Source: Phyllobacterium sp. 628 (lineage in GTDB: Bacteria; Pseudomonadota; Alphaproteobacteria; Rhizobiales; Rhizobiaceae). From it: 64,000 nt of DNA. The notes under the pieces were generated by a model. The model saw only the letters and a program-made list of their open reading frames with translations. It was not told the origin of the DNA and did no database searches. The position numbers were made by a program, and so were the translations under genes. The first letter of the stretch is position 1. Each line of letters begins with the position of its first letter. Below, in pieces: positions 9,904 to 19,070 of the stretch. Where the stretch lies: positions 379,501-443,500 of the forward strand of contig NZ_CP050301.1 in the NCBI RefSeq assembly GCF_014189505.1, read 5' to 3'.

Positions 9904-10497
9904 TTAAATCTTGGAAAGATCCTGGGCAACACTGAGATTCAGTGCTTCGGCAATTTCACGCGCGGCACGATTGTTTGCATCCCGCTGGGCGCGCAGAACG
10001 GCATAACGCTGTCTCGGCGCATCGTAGTCAGCCGTGATCAGACGTGTGCCCTTACCAACCACCTTGCCATCGGAAATACGCGTCAGCGTATAATTGCCGG
10101 TCATCCGGATCGAACCAGCAGTTGGCTGACCTGACTTGTCGTTGGTCGCATTCTGCACCAGCGCAAGTGAGAGGTCCTGCACGCCAATGGACAACGTCAT
10201 TGTGTAGGCAGCACTTGCGGGCTGGCCTGCACCGCGATTGAACAGGAAAATCAGATTGTTGCGCACAACCTGCGCTTCACGGCCGCCAACCTCGGTAATG
10301 GCAACAGTTGCAAGCTTGGACTGTACGCTGCCGCTTACCCCCGCTCCCGCACCGGCCACGGGACCGGCATTGGAATAAAGCGGACGCACCTGGCAGCCGC
10401 CCGCGATCAGAGCCATGCCAAGAACGCACCCAAGAATACCCATTGGCAGCAAACGCTTGGAGCCGGAAAGCGGCTGGAAACGATCAGGCAACAACAT
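9904..10497 (-). CDS. lptE: LPS-assembly lipoprotein LptE
   Basis: A 197-residue lipoprotein with a lipobox (ALIAGGC) near residue 34, followed by QVRPLYS as in alphaproteobacterial LptE. It should plug the LptD barrel in the outer membrane and deliver LPS to the surface. It begins within the last 14 bases of leuS, a coupling conserved in related bacteria. Divergent in sequence, as is usual for LptE; the leuS neighbourhood strengthens the call. Confidence 0.85.
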   Translation of the reverse strand: MLLPDRFQPLSGSKRLLPMGILGCVLGMALIAGGCQVRPLYSNAGPVAGAGAGVSGSVQSKLATVAITEVGGREAQVVRNNLIFLFNRGAGQPASAAYTMTLSIGVQDLSLALVQNATNDKSGQPTAGSIRMTGNYTLTRISDGKVVGKGTRLITADYDAPRQRYAVLRAQRDANNRAAREIAEALNLSVAQDLSKI

Positions 10498-13114
10498 TGA
10501 TGATCCTCTGCGGTACGATAATGACTTTCTTCGGCGAATTACCGTTCAACGCCGCTTTGACGAAATCAAGTTCGAGAACGGCTTTTTCGACCGTCAATTG
10601 ATCCGCATCGCGGGCAATTGTCAAATCACCACGCTTCTTGCCATTGATCTGAACCGGCATCGTCACGGAGTTCTCGACAATCAGCGCCTCATTGTAGGTT
10701 GGCCAGGCTGTATGAGCAACGAGATTGCCGCTGTTCAACACCTTCGCGCATTCTTCGGCCAGATGCGGCATCATCGGTGCGAACATCGAGATCAGCATAT
10801 CGGTCGCCTCACGGCTTGCGGAAATAGTTGCCGCATCCGCTTCGCCAGCCGCTATTTTCTGCAATGGCGCGGCCAACACATTGACCAGCTCATAGAGACG
10901 GGCGATGGCCTTGTTGAACGCCAGTTTCTCGATATCTTCGCCAACAGCCTTGACGGTTTTGTGCGCAGCCTTGGAAATCAACGCCGCATCGCCATCAAAA
11001 GCTGCTGCAGCCGTTGCTGTACTCAAGACAGGTCCGGCTTCGGAGATCAGGCGCCAGACGCGCTGGACAAAACGATGCGCGCCTTCGGCACCGGCTTCGG
11101 TCCAAATCACATCGCGTTCAGGCGGCGAGTCGGACAGCATGAACCAGCGGGCCGTATCAGCACCGTAGGAAGCAATGATGTCATCCGGATCGACGACGTT
11201 CTTCTTCGACTTCGACATTTTCTCGATCGAGCCGATCTCGATCTCTTCGCCTGTTGCGATCAGGAATGCCCGGCGCTTGCCACTGCTCTCGTCAAGCCGC
11301 ACTTCAGCCGGGGTAACCCAGCTGCCGTTTGCACCTGTGCCCAGCCGGTATGTCTCGTGCACAACCATGCCCTGCGTGAACAGACCCTTGAACGGCTCGC
11401 TGATATCGAGATGACCGGCAACCTTCATCGCCCGCGTGAAGAAGCGCGAGTACAGCAGATGCAGGATCGCATGCTCGATACCGCCGATATACTGATCCAC
11501 CGGCAGCCAATGATTGGCAGCCTTCGGGTCGGTCGGCTCGTTTTCCCACGGTGCCGTGAAGCGGGCGAAATACCAGGACGAGTCGACGAATGTGTCCATA
11601 GTATCGGTTTCACGCCGCGCAGCCTTGCCGCATTGCGGGCAATTGACATGCCGCCATGTCGGATGACGGTCAAGCGGATTGCCCGGACGGTCAAATTCGA
11701 CATCATCCGGCAGCTTTACTGGCAGATCCGCTTTGGGAACCGGCACGACACCGCAATCATCGCAATGGATCATCGGGATCGGGCAACCCCAATAGCGCTG
11801 CCGCGAAATACCCCAGTCGCGCAGCCGGAAATTCACCTTGCGCTCGCCCTGCGGACGGCCGCCAATGGTTTGCTTTTCCAAACGGCTGGCAACTTCGTCA
11901 AATGCAACAGCTGGTGTCAGCCCATCGAGGAAGCGCGAATTGATCACCACGCCGTCATCGACATAGGCTGTTTCTGTGATCTGGAATGTCGCGGCATTGC
12001 CATCGGCAGGCATGACAACCGCCACCACGGGCAGGCCATACTTGTTGGCAAAATCCAGATCGCGCTGATCGCCGGACGGACAACCGAAGATCGCGCCTGT
12101 GCCGTAATCCATCAGAACGAAATTGGCGACATAAACAGGCAGCGTCCAGCTGTCGTCAAACGGGTGCTTGACGCGTAGGCCCGTATCGAAACCTTTTTTC
12201 TCTGCCGTTTCCAATGCAGCCAAAGACGTACCCGCACGGCGGCATTCGTCGTTGAACTCGGCCAGCTCAGGATTGTTTTCCGCGGCCTTCTTTGCCAGCG
12301 GATGATCCGCAGCAATGGCAATGAACGATGCGCCGAACAGCGTGTCCGGACGGGTCGTATAGACCTCAACCTCGGTCTCACCGCCAATCTGCGATTGTGC
12401 ATCCAGCGCCCAGCGCACCAGCATGCCCTCGGACTTGCCAATCCAGTTGCGCTGCATCAGCCGCACTTTGTCAGGCCATTGATCCAGCCCGTCCAGTGCA
12501 CCCAGCAACTCCTCGTTGAAATCGGTGATCTTGAAGAACCACTGCGTCAGCTCGCGCTGTTCGACCAGCGCGCCGGAACGCCAGCCGCGCCCGTCAATGA
12601 CCTGCTCGTTGGCAAGTACCGTCATATCCTCCGGATCCCAGTTGACCTTGGAAGACTTGCGAGTCACCAGACCCTTCTCGACAAAATCGAGGAACAGCAT
12701 CTGCTGGCGGTGATAATATTCCACATCGCAGGTGGCGAATTCACGCGACCAGTCAAGCGACAGACCCATGGACTTCAGCTGGCTGCGCATGGTGGCGATG
12801 TTCTGATAGGTCCATTCCTTAGGATGAACCTTGTTCTGCATCGCCGCGTTTTCCGCAGGCATGCCGAAGGCATCCCAGCCCATCGGGTGCAGAACGTTAA
12901 AACCCTTGGCGCGCTTGTAGCGGGCAACCACATCGCCCATGGCATAGTTGCGCACGTGGCCCATATGGATACGTCCCGACGGATACGGGAACATCTCAAG
13001 CACATAATAGGGATCGCGCGGATCATCATTGTCAGTTTCGAAGAGCTTGGCTTCGTCCCAAACCTTCTGCCAATGCTTCTCGGCTACGCGGGGATTGTAT
13101 CGTTCGGTTGCCAT
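10484..13114 (-). CDS. leuS: leucine--tRNA ligase
   Basis: An 876-residue class I aminoacyl-tRNA synthetase that charges tRNA-Leu. The HIGH-type motif is [15 protein letters not shown] and the KMSKS motif is MSKSKKN; the zinc-finger CDDCGVVP, editing domain and C-terminal anticodon-binding region are present. The ATG at 13114 (MATERYNPR) is chosen because homologues start there; the longer in-frame extension up to 13180 lacks support. Confidence 0.98.
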   Translation of the reverse strand: MATERYNPRVAEKHWQKVWDEAKLFETDNDDPRDPYYVLEMFPYPSGRIHMGHVRNYAMGDVVARYKRAKGFNVLHPMGWDAFGMPAENAAMQNKVHPKEWTYQNIATMRSQLKSMGLSLDWSREFATCDVEYYHRQQMLFLDFVEKGLVTRKSSKVNWDPEDMTVLANEQVIDGRGWRSGALVEQRELTQWFFKITDFNEELLGALDGLDQWPDKVRLMQRNWIGKSEGMLVRWALDAQSQIGGETEVEVYTTRPDTLFGASFIAIAADHPLAKKAAENNPELAEFNDECRRAGTSLAALETAEKKGFDTGLRVKHPFDDSWTLPVYVANFVLMDYGTGAIFGCPSGDQRDLDFANKYGLPVVAVVMPADGNAATFQITETAYVDDGVVINSRFLDGLTPAVAFDEVASRLEKQTIGGRPQGERKVNFRLRDWGISRQRYWGCPIPMIHCDDCGVVPVPKADLPVKLPDDVEFDRPGNPLDRHPTWRHVNCPQCGKAARRETDTMDTFVDSSWYFARFTAPWENEPTDPKAANHWLPVDQYIGGIEHAILHLLYSRFFTRAMKVAGHLDISEPFKGLFTQGMVVHETYRLGTGANGSWVTPAEVRLDESSGKRRAFLIATGEEIEIGSIEKMSKSKKNVVDPDDIIASYGADTARWFMLSDSPPERDVIWTEAGAEGAHRFVQRVWRLISEAGPVLSTATAAAAFDGDAALISKAAHKTVKAVGEDIEKLAFNKAIARLYELVNVLAAPLQKIAAGEADAATISASREATDMLISMFAPMMPHLAEECAKVLNSGNLVAHTAWPTYNEALIVENSVTMPVQINGKKRGDLTIARDADQLTVEKAVLELDFVKAALNGNSPKKVIIVPQRIINVVA

Positions 13115-13234
13115 GAACGGGATTCTCTTGCAAAGGATAGTGATTGGCGGACCTTCACCATGGATTGAACAGAGCGTCAACCATAGACAAGGAGGGAACC
13201 GCTCGAAACTGCATCAAAAAGGACCTGTCTGGCC

Positions 13235-13900
13235 ATGTCGACCTCTGTTGATCACCTTCTTGAAGTACGCCAAGCCATTGCGAGGGCCGAAGCAGAAGCC
13301 AATCGTCATGAAGGCTCTGTCACACTGGTTGCCGTGTCCAAAACCTTTGATGCAGATGAGATTCGGCCGGTTCTGGAGGCTGGTCAGCGCGTGTTTGGAG
13401 AAAATCGCGTGCAGGAAGCGCAGTCGAAATGGCCCTTGCTGCGTGCCGATTATCCGGGAATTGAGCTCCACCTCATCGGACCGCTGCAATCAAACAAGAA
13501 TGAAGACGCGGTTGCACTCTTCGACGTCATCGAAACCGTCGACCGCGAAAAAATCGCCGCCGCACTCGCTGGCGAAATGAAAAGGCAGAACCGGTTTCCC
13601 AAGCTCTACATTCAGGTCAACACCGGCTCAGAACCGCAAAAGGCGGGCATTGAACCGAAGGAAGCCGTGGCTTTCGTCAAACGTTGCCGCGACGTACACG
13701 GACTGACCATAGAGGGTTTGATGTGCATTCCGCCCGCAGGCGAAAATCCCGGACCGCATTTTGCCTTGCTGGAAAAGATCGCCCGTAAGGCCGAGGTGGA
13801 AAAACTGTCCATGGGCATGTCCGGCGACTACGAGATCGCCGTCGGCTTCGGTGCTACATCGGTGCGGGTCGGCTCGGCCATCTTTGGCAGCCGCAGCTGA
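13235..13900 (+). CDS. yggS: YggS family pyridoxal-phosphate homeostasis protein
   Basis: A 221-residue PLP-binding protein (PLPBP/ProSC family) thought to buffer pyridoxal phosphate in the cytosol rather than catalyse a reaction. The PLP lysine is in LVAVSKTF; GENRVQEA, HLIGPLQSNK and LSMGMSGDYEIA are family motifs. It is transcribed divergently from leuS, 120 bases away, and converges on the M15-like gene with 15 bases between stops. Confidence 0.94.
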   Translation: MSTSVDHLLEVRQAIARAEAEANRHEGSVTLVAVSKTFDADEIRPVLEAGQRVFGENRVQEAQSKWPLLRADYPGIELHLIGPLQSNKNEDAVALFDVIETVDREKIAAALAGEMKRQNRFPKLYIQVNTGSEPQKAGIEPKEAVAFVKRCRDVHGLTIEGLMCIPPAGENPGPHFALLEKIARKAEVEKLSMGMSGDYEIAVGFGATSVRVGSAIFGSRS

Positions 13901-13915
13901 AAAACCGCAGGCGCA

Positions 13916-14458
13916 TTACCAGCCGCGGCGCGGTCCGGTATCAATGTGGTAGTAGCCCGCGGGATAGCGCTTGAAGCCGCCGACTTCCTTGCTGCCCGAC
14001 AGGTGTTGCAACAGACCGGACGCACTGCCATGCACGCGGAAATCAACCGCCTGACAGCTCAGATGATAGGATTTGTCGCGGCCACCTGCCTTGCGATTGC
14101 CTGTGCGGGACCGGACCGTAGAATTCACCGTGATCGGGCCATAGGTCGATGAAACGCGGTTCAAGACGTTCTTCAGGCGCTCCGGCACGCAATTGGCCGG
14201 TGCCTTGTACTGGATATAAGCCTTGCCGCGCGGCATGGCCGCTAGCACCAGCGGATTGATCTTGTCAAAGATGGAGTCGCTGAGCAGGTGCGCATGCTCT
14301 TCATCAAACACATGTGCGCCGAGCCGCTTCCATGGATTGGCTGGTTCGGGCAGTGTTCCTGCAGTGGCAGGGATGGCAATGGTTAGTCCAAGAAGAGCCA
14401 GCGCCAGAGGGGCGGATTTTGCGCGGAACACAACGCTGCGCAAGGGTCGTTTCGTCAT
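13916..14458 (-). CDS. M15/YcbK-like (DUF882-type) peptidase, exported
   Basis: A 180-residue protein with a signal peptide (about residues 14-33, ending IPATAG). The C-terminal half has the zinc-site pattern of peptidase M15A/YcbK-like D,D- or L,D-carboxypeptidases: HLSCQAVDFR and YYHIDTG supply His, Asp and His. A role in periplasmic peptidoglycan trimming is inferred. It stands alone on the minus strand. Confidence 0.75.
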   Translation of the reverse strand: MTKRPLRSVVFRAKSAPLALALLGLTIAIPATAGTLPEPANPWKRLGAHVFDEEHAHLLSDSIFDKINPLVLAAMPRGKAYIQYKAPANCVPERLKNVLNRVSSTYGPITVNSTVRSRTGNRKAGGRDKSYHLSCQAVDFRVHGSASGLLQHLSGSKEVGGFKRYPAGYYHIDTGPRRGW

Positions 14459-14584
14459 TCATCAGTCCTTGATTGGGCGCACGCTTTTTAGGTTTTTACG
14501 GCGCGCCGAATTTGTCCTCCCAAGTCAAGGCAGTGACGGTCTAAGGCGAAATGTGTCCAAAATGGCTCATCTGCCATAACAAAA

Positions 14585-14625
14585 TGTAACGGAATATTAC
14601 ACGGCGTCGCAGATCGTGTGCGACG
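14585..14625. promoter_or_regulatory. two tandem dyads upstream of acs
   Basis: TGTAA-N7-TTACA (14585-14601) is followed after 3 bases by a perfect CGTCGCA-N7-TGCGACG dyad (14605-14625). They lie about 130 bases before the acs start in an otherwise empty 296-base gap. They look like operator sites for two dimeric regulators; their identity is unknown. Confidence 0.45.
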
Positions 14626-14754
14626 GAACGCCATTGCCTCAAGGTGATTTGCTGTATTTACGCATCGATTTGCTTGGTGATAATGAACGCATGCGCCTCT
14701 CTCCCCGGGAGGTATCCGGGTGGAGGCCCGTCAGCCCATGTTTGGAGGAAATTG

Positions 14755-16706
14755 ATGTCCGAGAAGGTCTATCCCGTGCTGCCAAGCGCGAAGAAAAACG
14801 CGCTTATCGACAACGAGACATATCTCAGCTGGTACAAGCAGAGCATCAAGGATCCGGAAAAATTCTGGGCCAAGCACGGCAAGCGCATTGACTGGTTCAA
14901 GCCCTATACCAAGGTCAAGAATACCTCCTTCGATGGCAAGGTCTCGATCAAATGGTTCGAGGACGGGCAGACCAATGTTTCTTACAACTGTATCGACCGC
15001 CACCTGAAGAAGCGCGGCGATCAGGTCGCCATCATCTGGGAAGGCGACAATCCCTATCTCGACAAGAAGGTGACCTACAACGAGCTATATGAGCAGGTTT
15101 GCCGTCTCGCCAATGTGCTGAAAAAGCAGGGTGTCAAGAAGGGCGACCGCGTCACCATCTATATGCCGATGATCGTCGAAGCGACCTATGCCATGCTGGC
15201 ATGTTCGCGCATCGGCGCTGTTCATTCCGTCGTCTTTGGCGGCTTTTCGCCGGACGCTCTCGCGGGACGTATCATCGACTGCGAATCGACCTTCGTCATC
15301 ACCGCCGATGAAGGCATGCGCGGCGGCAAGCCGATCCCGCTCAAGGACAACACCGACAAAGCCATCGATATCGCTGCCAAGCATCATGTGATGGTGAAGA
15401 ACGTGCTGGTCGTGCGCCGCACGGGGGCAAGACCACTTGGGCGCCCAACCGTGATCTCTGGTATCACGAAGAAATTCTCAGCGTTAAGCCCGACTGCAAA
15501 CCGGAAAAGATGAAAGCGGAAGATCCGCTGTTCATCCTGTACACTTCAGGCTCAACCGGCAAACCAAAGGGTGTGCTGCACACGACAGGCGGCTATCTCG
15601 TCTATGCCTCGATGACGCATCAATACGTCTTCGATTATCACGAGGGCGATATCTACTGGTGCACCGCAGATGTGGGCTGGGTTACAGGCCATTCCTACAT
15701 CGTCTATGGTCCGCTGGCGAACGGCGCCACGACCCTGATGTTCGAAGGCGTTCCCAATTACCCGACGAATTCACGTTTCTGGGAAGTCATCGACAAGCAC
15801 AAGGTCAATATCTTCTACACCGCCCCGACTGCCATCCGCGCCCTGATGAGTGCAGGCGATGAACCGGTGAAGAAGACATCGCGCAAGTCTCTGCGAGTCT
15901 TGGGTTCCGTTGGCGAGCCGATCAATCCGGAAGCCTGGGAATGGTATTATCAGGTTGTGGGCGACAAACGTTCGCCCATCGTCGATACGTGGTGGCAGAC
16001 GGAGACCGGCGGCATTTTGATTACACCATTGCCAGGCGCAACGGCATTGAAGCCCGGTTCGGCAACCCGCCCGTTCTTCGGCATCCAGCCGCAGCTTGTC
16101 GACAATGAAGGTGATGTGCTGGAAGGTGCGGCCGACGGCAATCTCTGTATCACCGATTCATGGCCGGGTCAGATGCGCACGCTTTATGGCGATCACAAGC
16201 GCTTCATCGAAGCGTATTTCTCCACCTATAAGGGCAAGTATTTTACCGGGGACGGCTGCCGCCGTGACAAGGACGGTTATTACTGGATTACGGGCCGGGT
16301 CGATGACGTGCTCAACGTCTCAGGTCATCGCATGGGCACTGCGGAAGTGGAATCGGCACTTGTGTCGCATGATACGGTGTCGGAAGCCGCCGTTGTCGGC
16401 TATCCGCATGACCTCAAGGGACAGGGCATTTACTGCTATGTCACCCTGATGGCCGGCCTTGAAGGCAGCGATGAGTTGCGCAAGGACCTGATTGCCCATG
16501 TGCGCAAGGAGATCGGCCCGATTGCCTCGCCGGACAAGATTCAATTCGCGCCTGGTCTGCCCAAAACCCGCTCCGGCAAGATCATGCGCCGCATCCTGCG
16601 CAAGATCGCCGAGGATGATTTCAGCGCACTCGGCGATACATCCACTCTTGCCGATCCGGCAGTGGTCGATGATCTGATCGCCAATCGCCAGAATAAGAAG
16701 GGCTGA
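14755..16706 (+). pseudogene. acs: acetyl-CoA synthetase with a single-base frameshift
   Basis: The gene would encode a 650-residue AMP-forming acetate--CoA ligase. The start ATG has GGAGG 6 nt upstream. Reading frame 1 (to 15513) carries the N-terminal domain through [14 protein letters not shown]; after ...VVRRTG it leaves the family sequence. The rest, with [20 protein letters not shown] and the acetylatable lysine region [10 protein letters not shown], continues in the next frame to 16706. Adding one G to the GGGGG run at 15423-15427 restores [18 protein letters not shown], the expected Acs sequence, at about residue 225. All other residues look intact, so this is either a very recent mutation, slippage, or a sequencing error. 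Confidence 0.9.
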
Positions 16707-16726
16707 TGATCCGCTGACAGAAACAC

Positions 16727-16963
16727 TGTGCGTGGTTCGACAAGCTCACCATGAGGGCGAGTGCTGCTGTAAGGCTAACCGGAAAGATTGCAATTCGAAC
16801 GATCTTGCAGAGCTTGGCTCCCTGAAGTCCTCACTCTCCCTCATGGTGAGGGCGAGTGCTGCTGTAAGGCTAACCGGAAAGATTGCAATTCGAACGATCT
16901 TCCAGAGCTTGGCTCCCTGAAGTCCTCACTCTCCCTCATGGTGAGCTTGTCGAACCACGCACA
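16727..16963. repeat. palindromic intergenic repeat, copy 2, with internal tandem duplication
   Basis: The 31-nt ends 16727-16757 and 16933-16963 are perfect inverted complements and match the other copies. The core is present twice in tandem with a period of 95 bases (16753-16847 and 16848-16942) and one mismatch, so this copy is about 237 bp instead of 125. It fills the gap between acs and cfa and could fold into a long stem, possibly ending both transcripts. Confidence 0.88.
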
Positions 16964-16972
16964 GACGAAGGA

Positions 16973-18250
16973 CTAGCGGTAGAGATCCGCTCTTGTCTGC
17001 GGCACCGCAGAAATCCCCCGTTTGCGTTTTGAAGCCAGCGTCTGGTTGATCTGCACGGTTCCACGCTCGAAGGCCAAGGCACAGCCTGTCAGATATAACA
17101 GCCACAGACGCGCTTTCGGCGCACCGACTTCGGCGATTGCCTCATCAAACCGCGCATGCAGGCGGTCCGCCCAGATACGGCAGGTCTTCCCGTAATGTTC
17201 ACGCAGATTTTCCGCGTCGTGTACCTCGAAGCCATAACCCTCGAGATTCTCGATGGTCATGCCGAGATGATCGAGCTCGCCGCCGGGGAAAATATACTTC
17301 ACCAGCGCCAGATGCTCGGCGCTCTTGCGGCCGAACGTTTTCTTGTTGCGCTTCATCCGCCGGGTAATCGCGTGATGGAGATAAAGCCCGCCCGGCCGCA
17401 ACAGCTTGTTCACACTGGAAAAGTAGGTGTCGTAATGGGCAATGCCAACTGCCTCGAACATGCCGATCGACGATATCTTGTCGAACTGCATATCCGGATC
17501 TTTTGCCAGCTCCTCATAGGATTTGACGTGGATGGTGATCTTGTCTTCCAGACCTTCTGCCTTGATGCGCTCACGCGCCAGAGCAGTCTGGGCTTCAGAC
17601 AATGAAACGCCAGTACCCGTGACACCATAATGCTTGGCCGCATAAATGAGCATGGCGCCCCAGCCACAGCCGATATCCAGAAGCCGGTCGCCGGGCTGCA
17701 GGCGCAGCTTGCGGCAGATCAATTCGAGCTTGTCCGCCTGCGCCTGATCGATGCTGTTGGCCCAATCGGTGAAATAAGCGCAGGTATAGACCATGCGATC
17801 ATCGAGAAAGAGCTGATAGAAAGCATTCGACACATCATAATGATGGGTAATGGCTTCCTTGTTGGACCCACTGACAAATGGATTTTTGCCATCAAGGCCG
17901 GAAAGGTTGCTTTTTCCGCCGCCCAGAAGCAGCGCAGGCACGTCTTTCAGCAATTGCCATTTTGGCAGGCTCTTGAGCTTTTGCTTGAACTTCCCCTTGG
18001 GACCACGCTCGACGAGATCAAACAGGGTTCCATTCTTGACGTCGATCTGGCTGGAAATCCACAATTCGACTATTGAACCGATATTCGGCTTGAGCGCCAG
18101 TTGACGCACCGCCATCGGACTGTTGATCACCAGGACAGGGCCGTCGGTCTCACCAATGCGCTCGCCGTTCCACAATTCGACAGCAAATTGCGGCTCCAGC
18201 AACTGTATGACGGTGCGGATGATCCGTGCCGCGCTTTCTTGTGCTGCCAT
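16973..18250 (-). CDS. cfa: cyclopropane-fatty-acyl-phospholipid synthase
   Basis: A 425-residue SAM-dependent methyltransferase that converts membrane unsaturated acyl chains to cyclopropane. SAM motif I is LLDIGCGWGAMLIYAA; upstream are HHYDVSNAFYQLFLD and YTCAYF, and later GMFEAVG and YIFPGGELDHLG, all CFA synthase signatures. The ATG at 18250 has GGAG 7 nt upstream. The gene is divergent from the small heat-shock-type transcript at 18.4 kb. Confidence 0.95.
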   Translation of the reverse strand: MAAQESAARIIRTVIQLLEPQFAVELWNGERIGETDGPVLVINSPMAVRQLALKPNIGSIVELWISSQIDVKNGTLFDLVERGPKGKFKQKLKSLPKWQLLKDVPALLLGGGKSNLSGLDGKNPFVSGSNKEAITHHYDVSNAFYQLFLDDRMVYTCAYFTDWANSIDQAQADKLELICRKLRLQPGDRLLDIGCGWGAMLIYAAKHYGVTGTGVSLSEAQTALARERIKAEGLEDKITIHVKSYEELAKDPDMQFDKISSIGMFEAVGIAHYDTYFSSVNKLLRPGGLYLHHAITRRMKRNKKTFGRKSAEHLALVKYIFPGGELDHLGMTIENLEGYGFEVHDAENLREHYGKTCRIWADRLHARFDEAIAEVGAPKARLWLLYLTGCALAFERGTVQINQTLASKRKRGISAVPQTRADLYR

Positions 18251-18373
18251 ATATAAACTCCAGACATCGCTCCAAAACACCAGTGCCGGAGGTCGGCAGA
18301 ACCTATGCGGTTCGGTGAAAACTGGCAACGGGCTTTCCTAAACCGTCAAAAAACAAAGTTTGAAACTTTTCTC

Positions 18374-18401
18374 TTGAAACCCGACGCAACACACCCCATT
18401 C
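18374..18401 (+). promoter_or_regulatory. sigma-32 (RpoH)-type promoter
   Basis: TTGAAA at 18374-18379, preceded by CTC, is followed after exactly 14 bases by CCCCATTC at 18394-18401. This equals the element and spacing of the E. coli groE promoter (TTGAAG-N14-CCCCAT). Transcription would start near 18408, about 30 bases before the 22-codon ORF. Confidence 0.6.
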
Positions 18402-18438
18402 TCAATTTGTGTTCAACGAATGAAAAGGAGGTGATCCG

Positions 18439-18507
18439 ATGTCTCGTGATTTCGAAAACTGCCACAAGGCGTCTGATGCTTTCCATCGGGGATCGTCTCT
18501 CCGTTGA
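18439..18507 (+). CDS. 22-residue small protein or leader peptide, unknown
   Basis: I do not recognise this product. The 22 codons start MSRDFENC and end GSSLR; the peptide is polar, without a membrane segment. The ribosome site is extreme: 18423-18437 reads AAAAGGAGGTGATCC, of which about 14 bases complement the 16S rRNA 3' end, with 7 nt from GGAGG to ATG. A heat-shock-type promoter lies upstream and a UUCG-loop terminator at 18573, so the gene forms a complete unit of about 190 nt. Between ORF and terminator is a short stem (CCTGGC-TGAT-GCCGGG). It may encode a microprotein, or be a small RNA carrying a translated leader. Confidence 0.55.
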   Translation: MSRDFENCHKASDAFHRGSSLR

Positions 18508-18572
18508 ATAAGCGCCCTGGCTGATGCCGGGTAAGAAGGCCAAACGACAGCTTTGTGCCAGACGGAATTGCG

Positions 18573-18597
18573 GGGCCACTCTTCGGAGTGGCCCTTT
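18573..18597 (+). terminator. intrinsic terminator with UUCG tetraloop
   Basis: A perfect 9-bp stem GGGCCACTC/GAGTGGCCC (18573-18581 with 18586-18594) is closed by TTCG and followed by TTT. It ends the small transcript starting near 18408, and lies just past the stop of the minus-strand antitoxin gene, so it may serve both. Confidence 0.8.
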
Positions 18598-18601
18598 CCG
18601 T

Positions 18602-18886
18602 TTATGCGGCACGTTTTCCTGTAATCTGAAACCCGATGGCCTTCATTACAGCAATGGTGGTTTCCAGTGTCGGATTACCGTTCTCACTGAATGAGCGATA
18701 AAGCTGCTCCCGCGCAAGACCAGTCTCCCGGGCGATTTTAGTCATGCCCTTCGCCCTTGCCACCACGCCCAGCGCCTTGGCTATGTAACCGGCATCGCCA
18801 GTTTCAAACGCATCAGCCAAAAATACTTCAATGGCGTCGTCGGATTTCAAAGCGTCGGCAGGATCGTAGTCATAGAGCTTTTTCAT
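18602..18886 (-). CDS. putative addiction-module antidote protein (HigA-like), unpaired
   Basis: A 94-residue protein with a C-terminal Cro/C1-type helix-turn-helix: MTKIARETGLAREQLYRSFSENGNPTLETTIAVMKAIGF. The N-terminal part (ALKSDDAIEVFLADAFETGDAGYIAKALGVVARAKG) is typical of the antidote family usually encoded after a RelE-like toxin. No toxin reading frame is seen upstream: only about 140 bases separate it from the MATE gene region. ATG at 18886 or 18889 are both possible; GGAAG fits 18886 better. It may be an orphan regulator. Confidence 0.78.
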   Translation of the reverse strand: MKKLYDYDPADALKSDDAIEVFLADAFETGDAGYIAKALGVVARAKGMTKIARETGLAREQLYRSFSENGNPTLETTIAVMKAIGFQITGKRAA

Positions 18887-19070
18887 CATGCATCTTCCAT
18901 TCCTGAATATGGCTAACTTGATGAGTAACGAATTAGATCGAAGAGCAACACAAACGTCCGATTGCATCCCAGAACACTTTGCTCTTTTCGAAATTGGTGA
19001 TACCAAGATTTCTGCCTGAAAATGGTGCATCTTGCCTCTCTCGGAGGCAATTTCCTCGGAAAGACCCACA

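Noticed and set aside
10415-12178. A 587-codon plus-strand frame
   Set aside because: Antisense to leuS, with no family motifs and no ribosome site.
16732-16976. Short frames through the repeat at 16.8 kb
   Set aside because: They consist of the palindromic repeat itself; similar frames appear in every copy and carry no coding signal.
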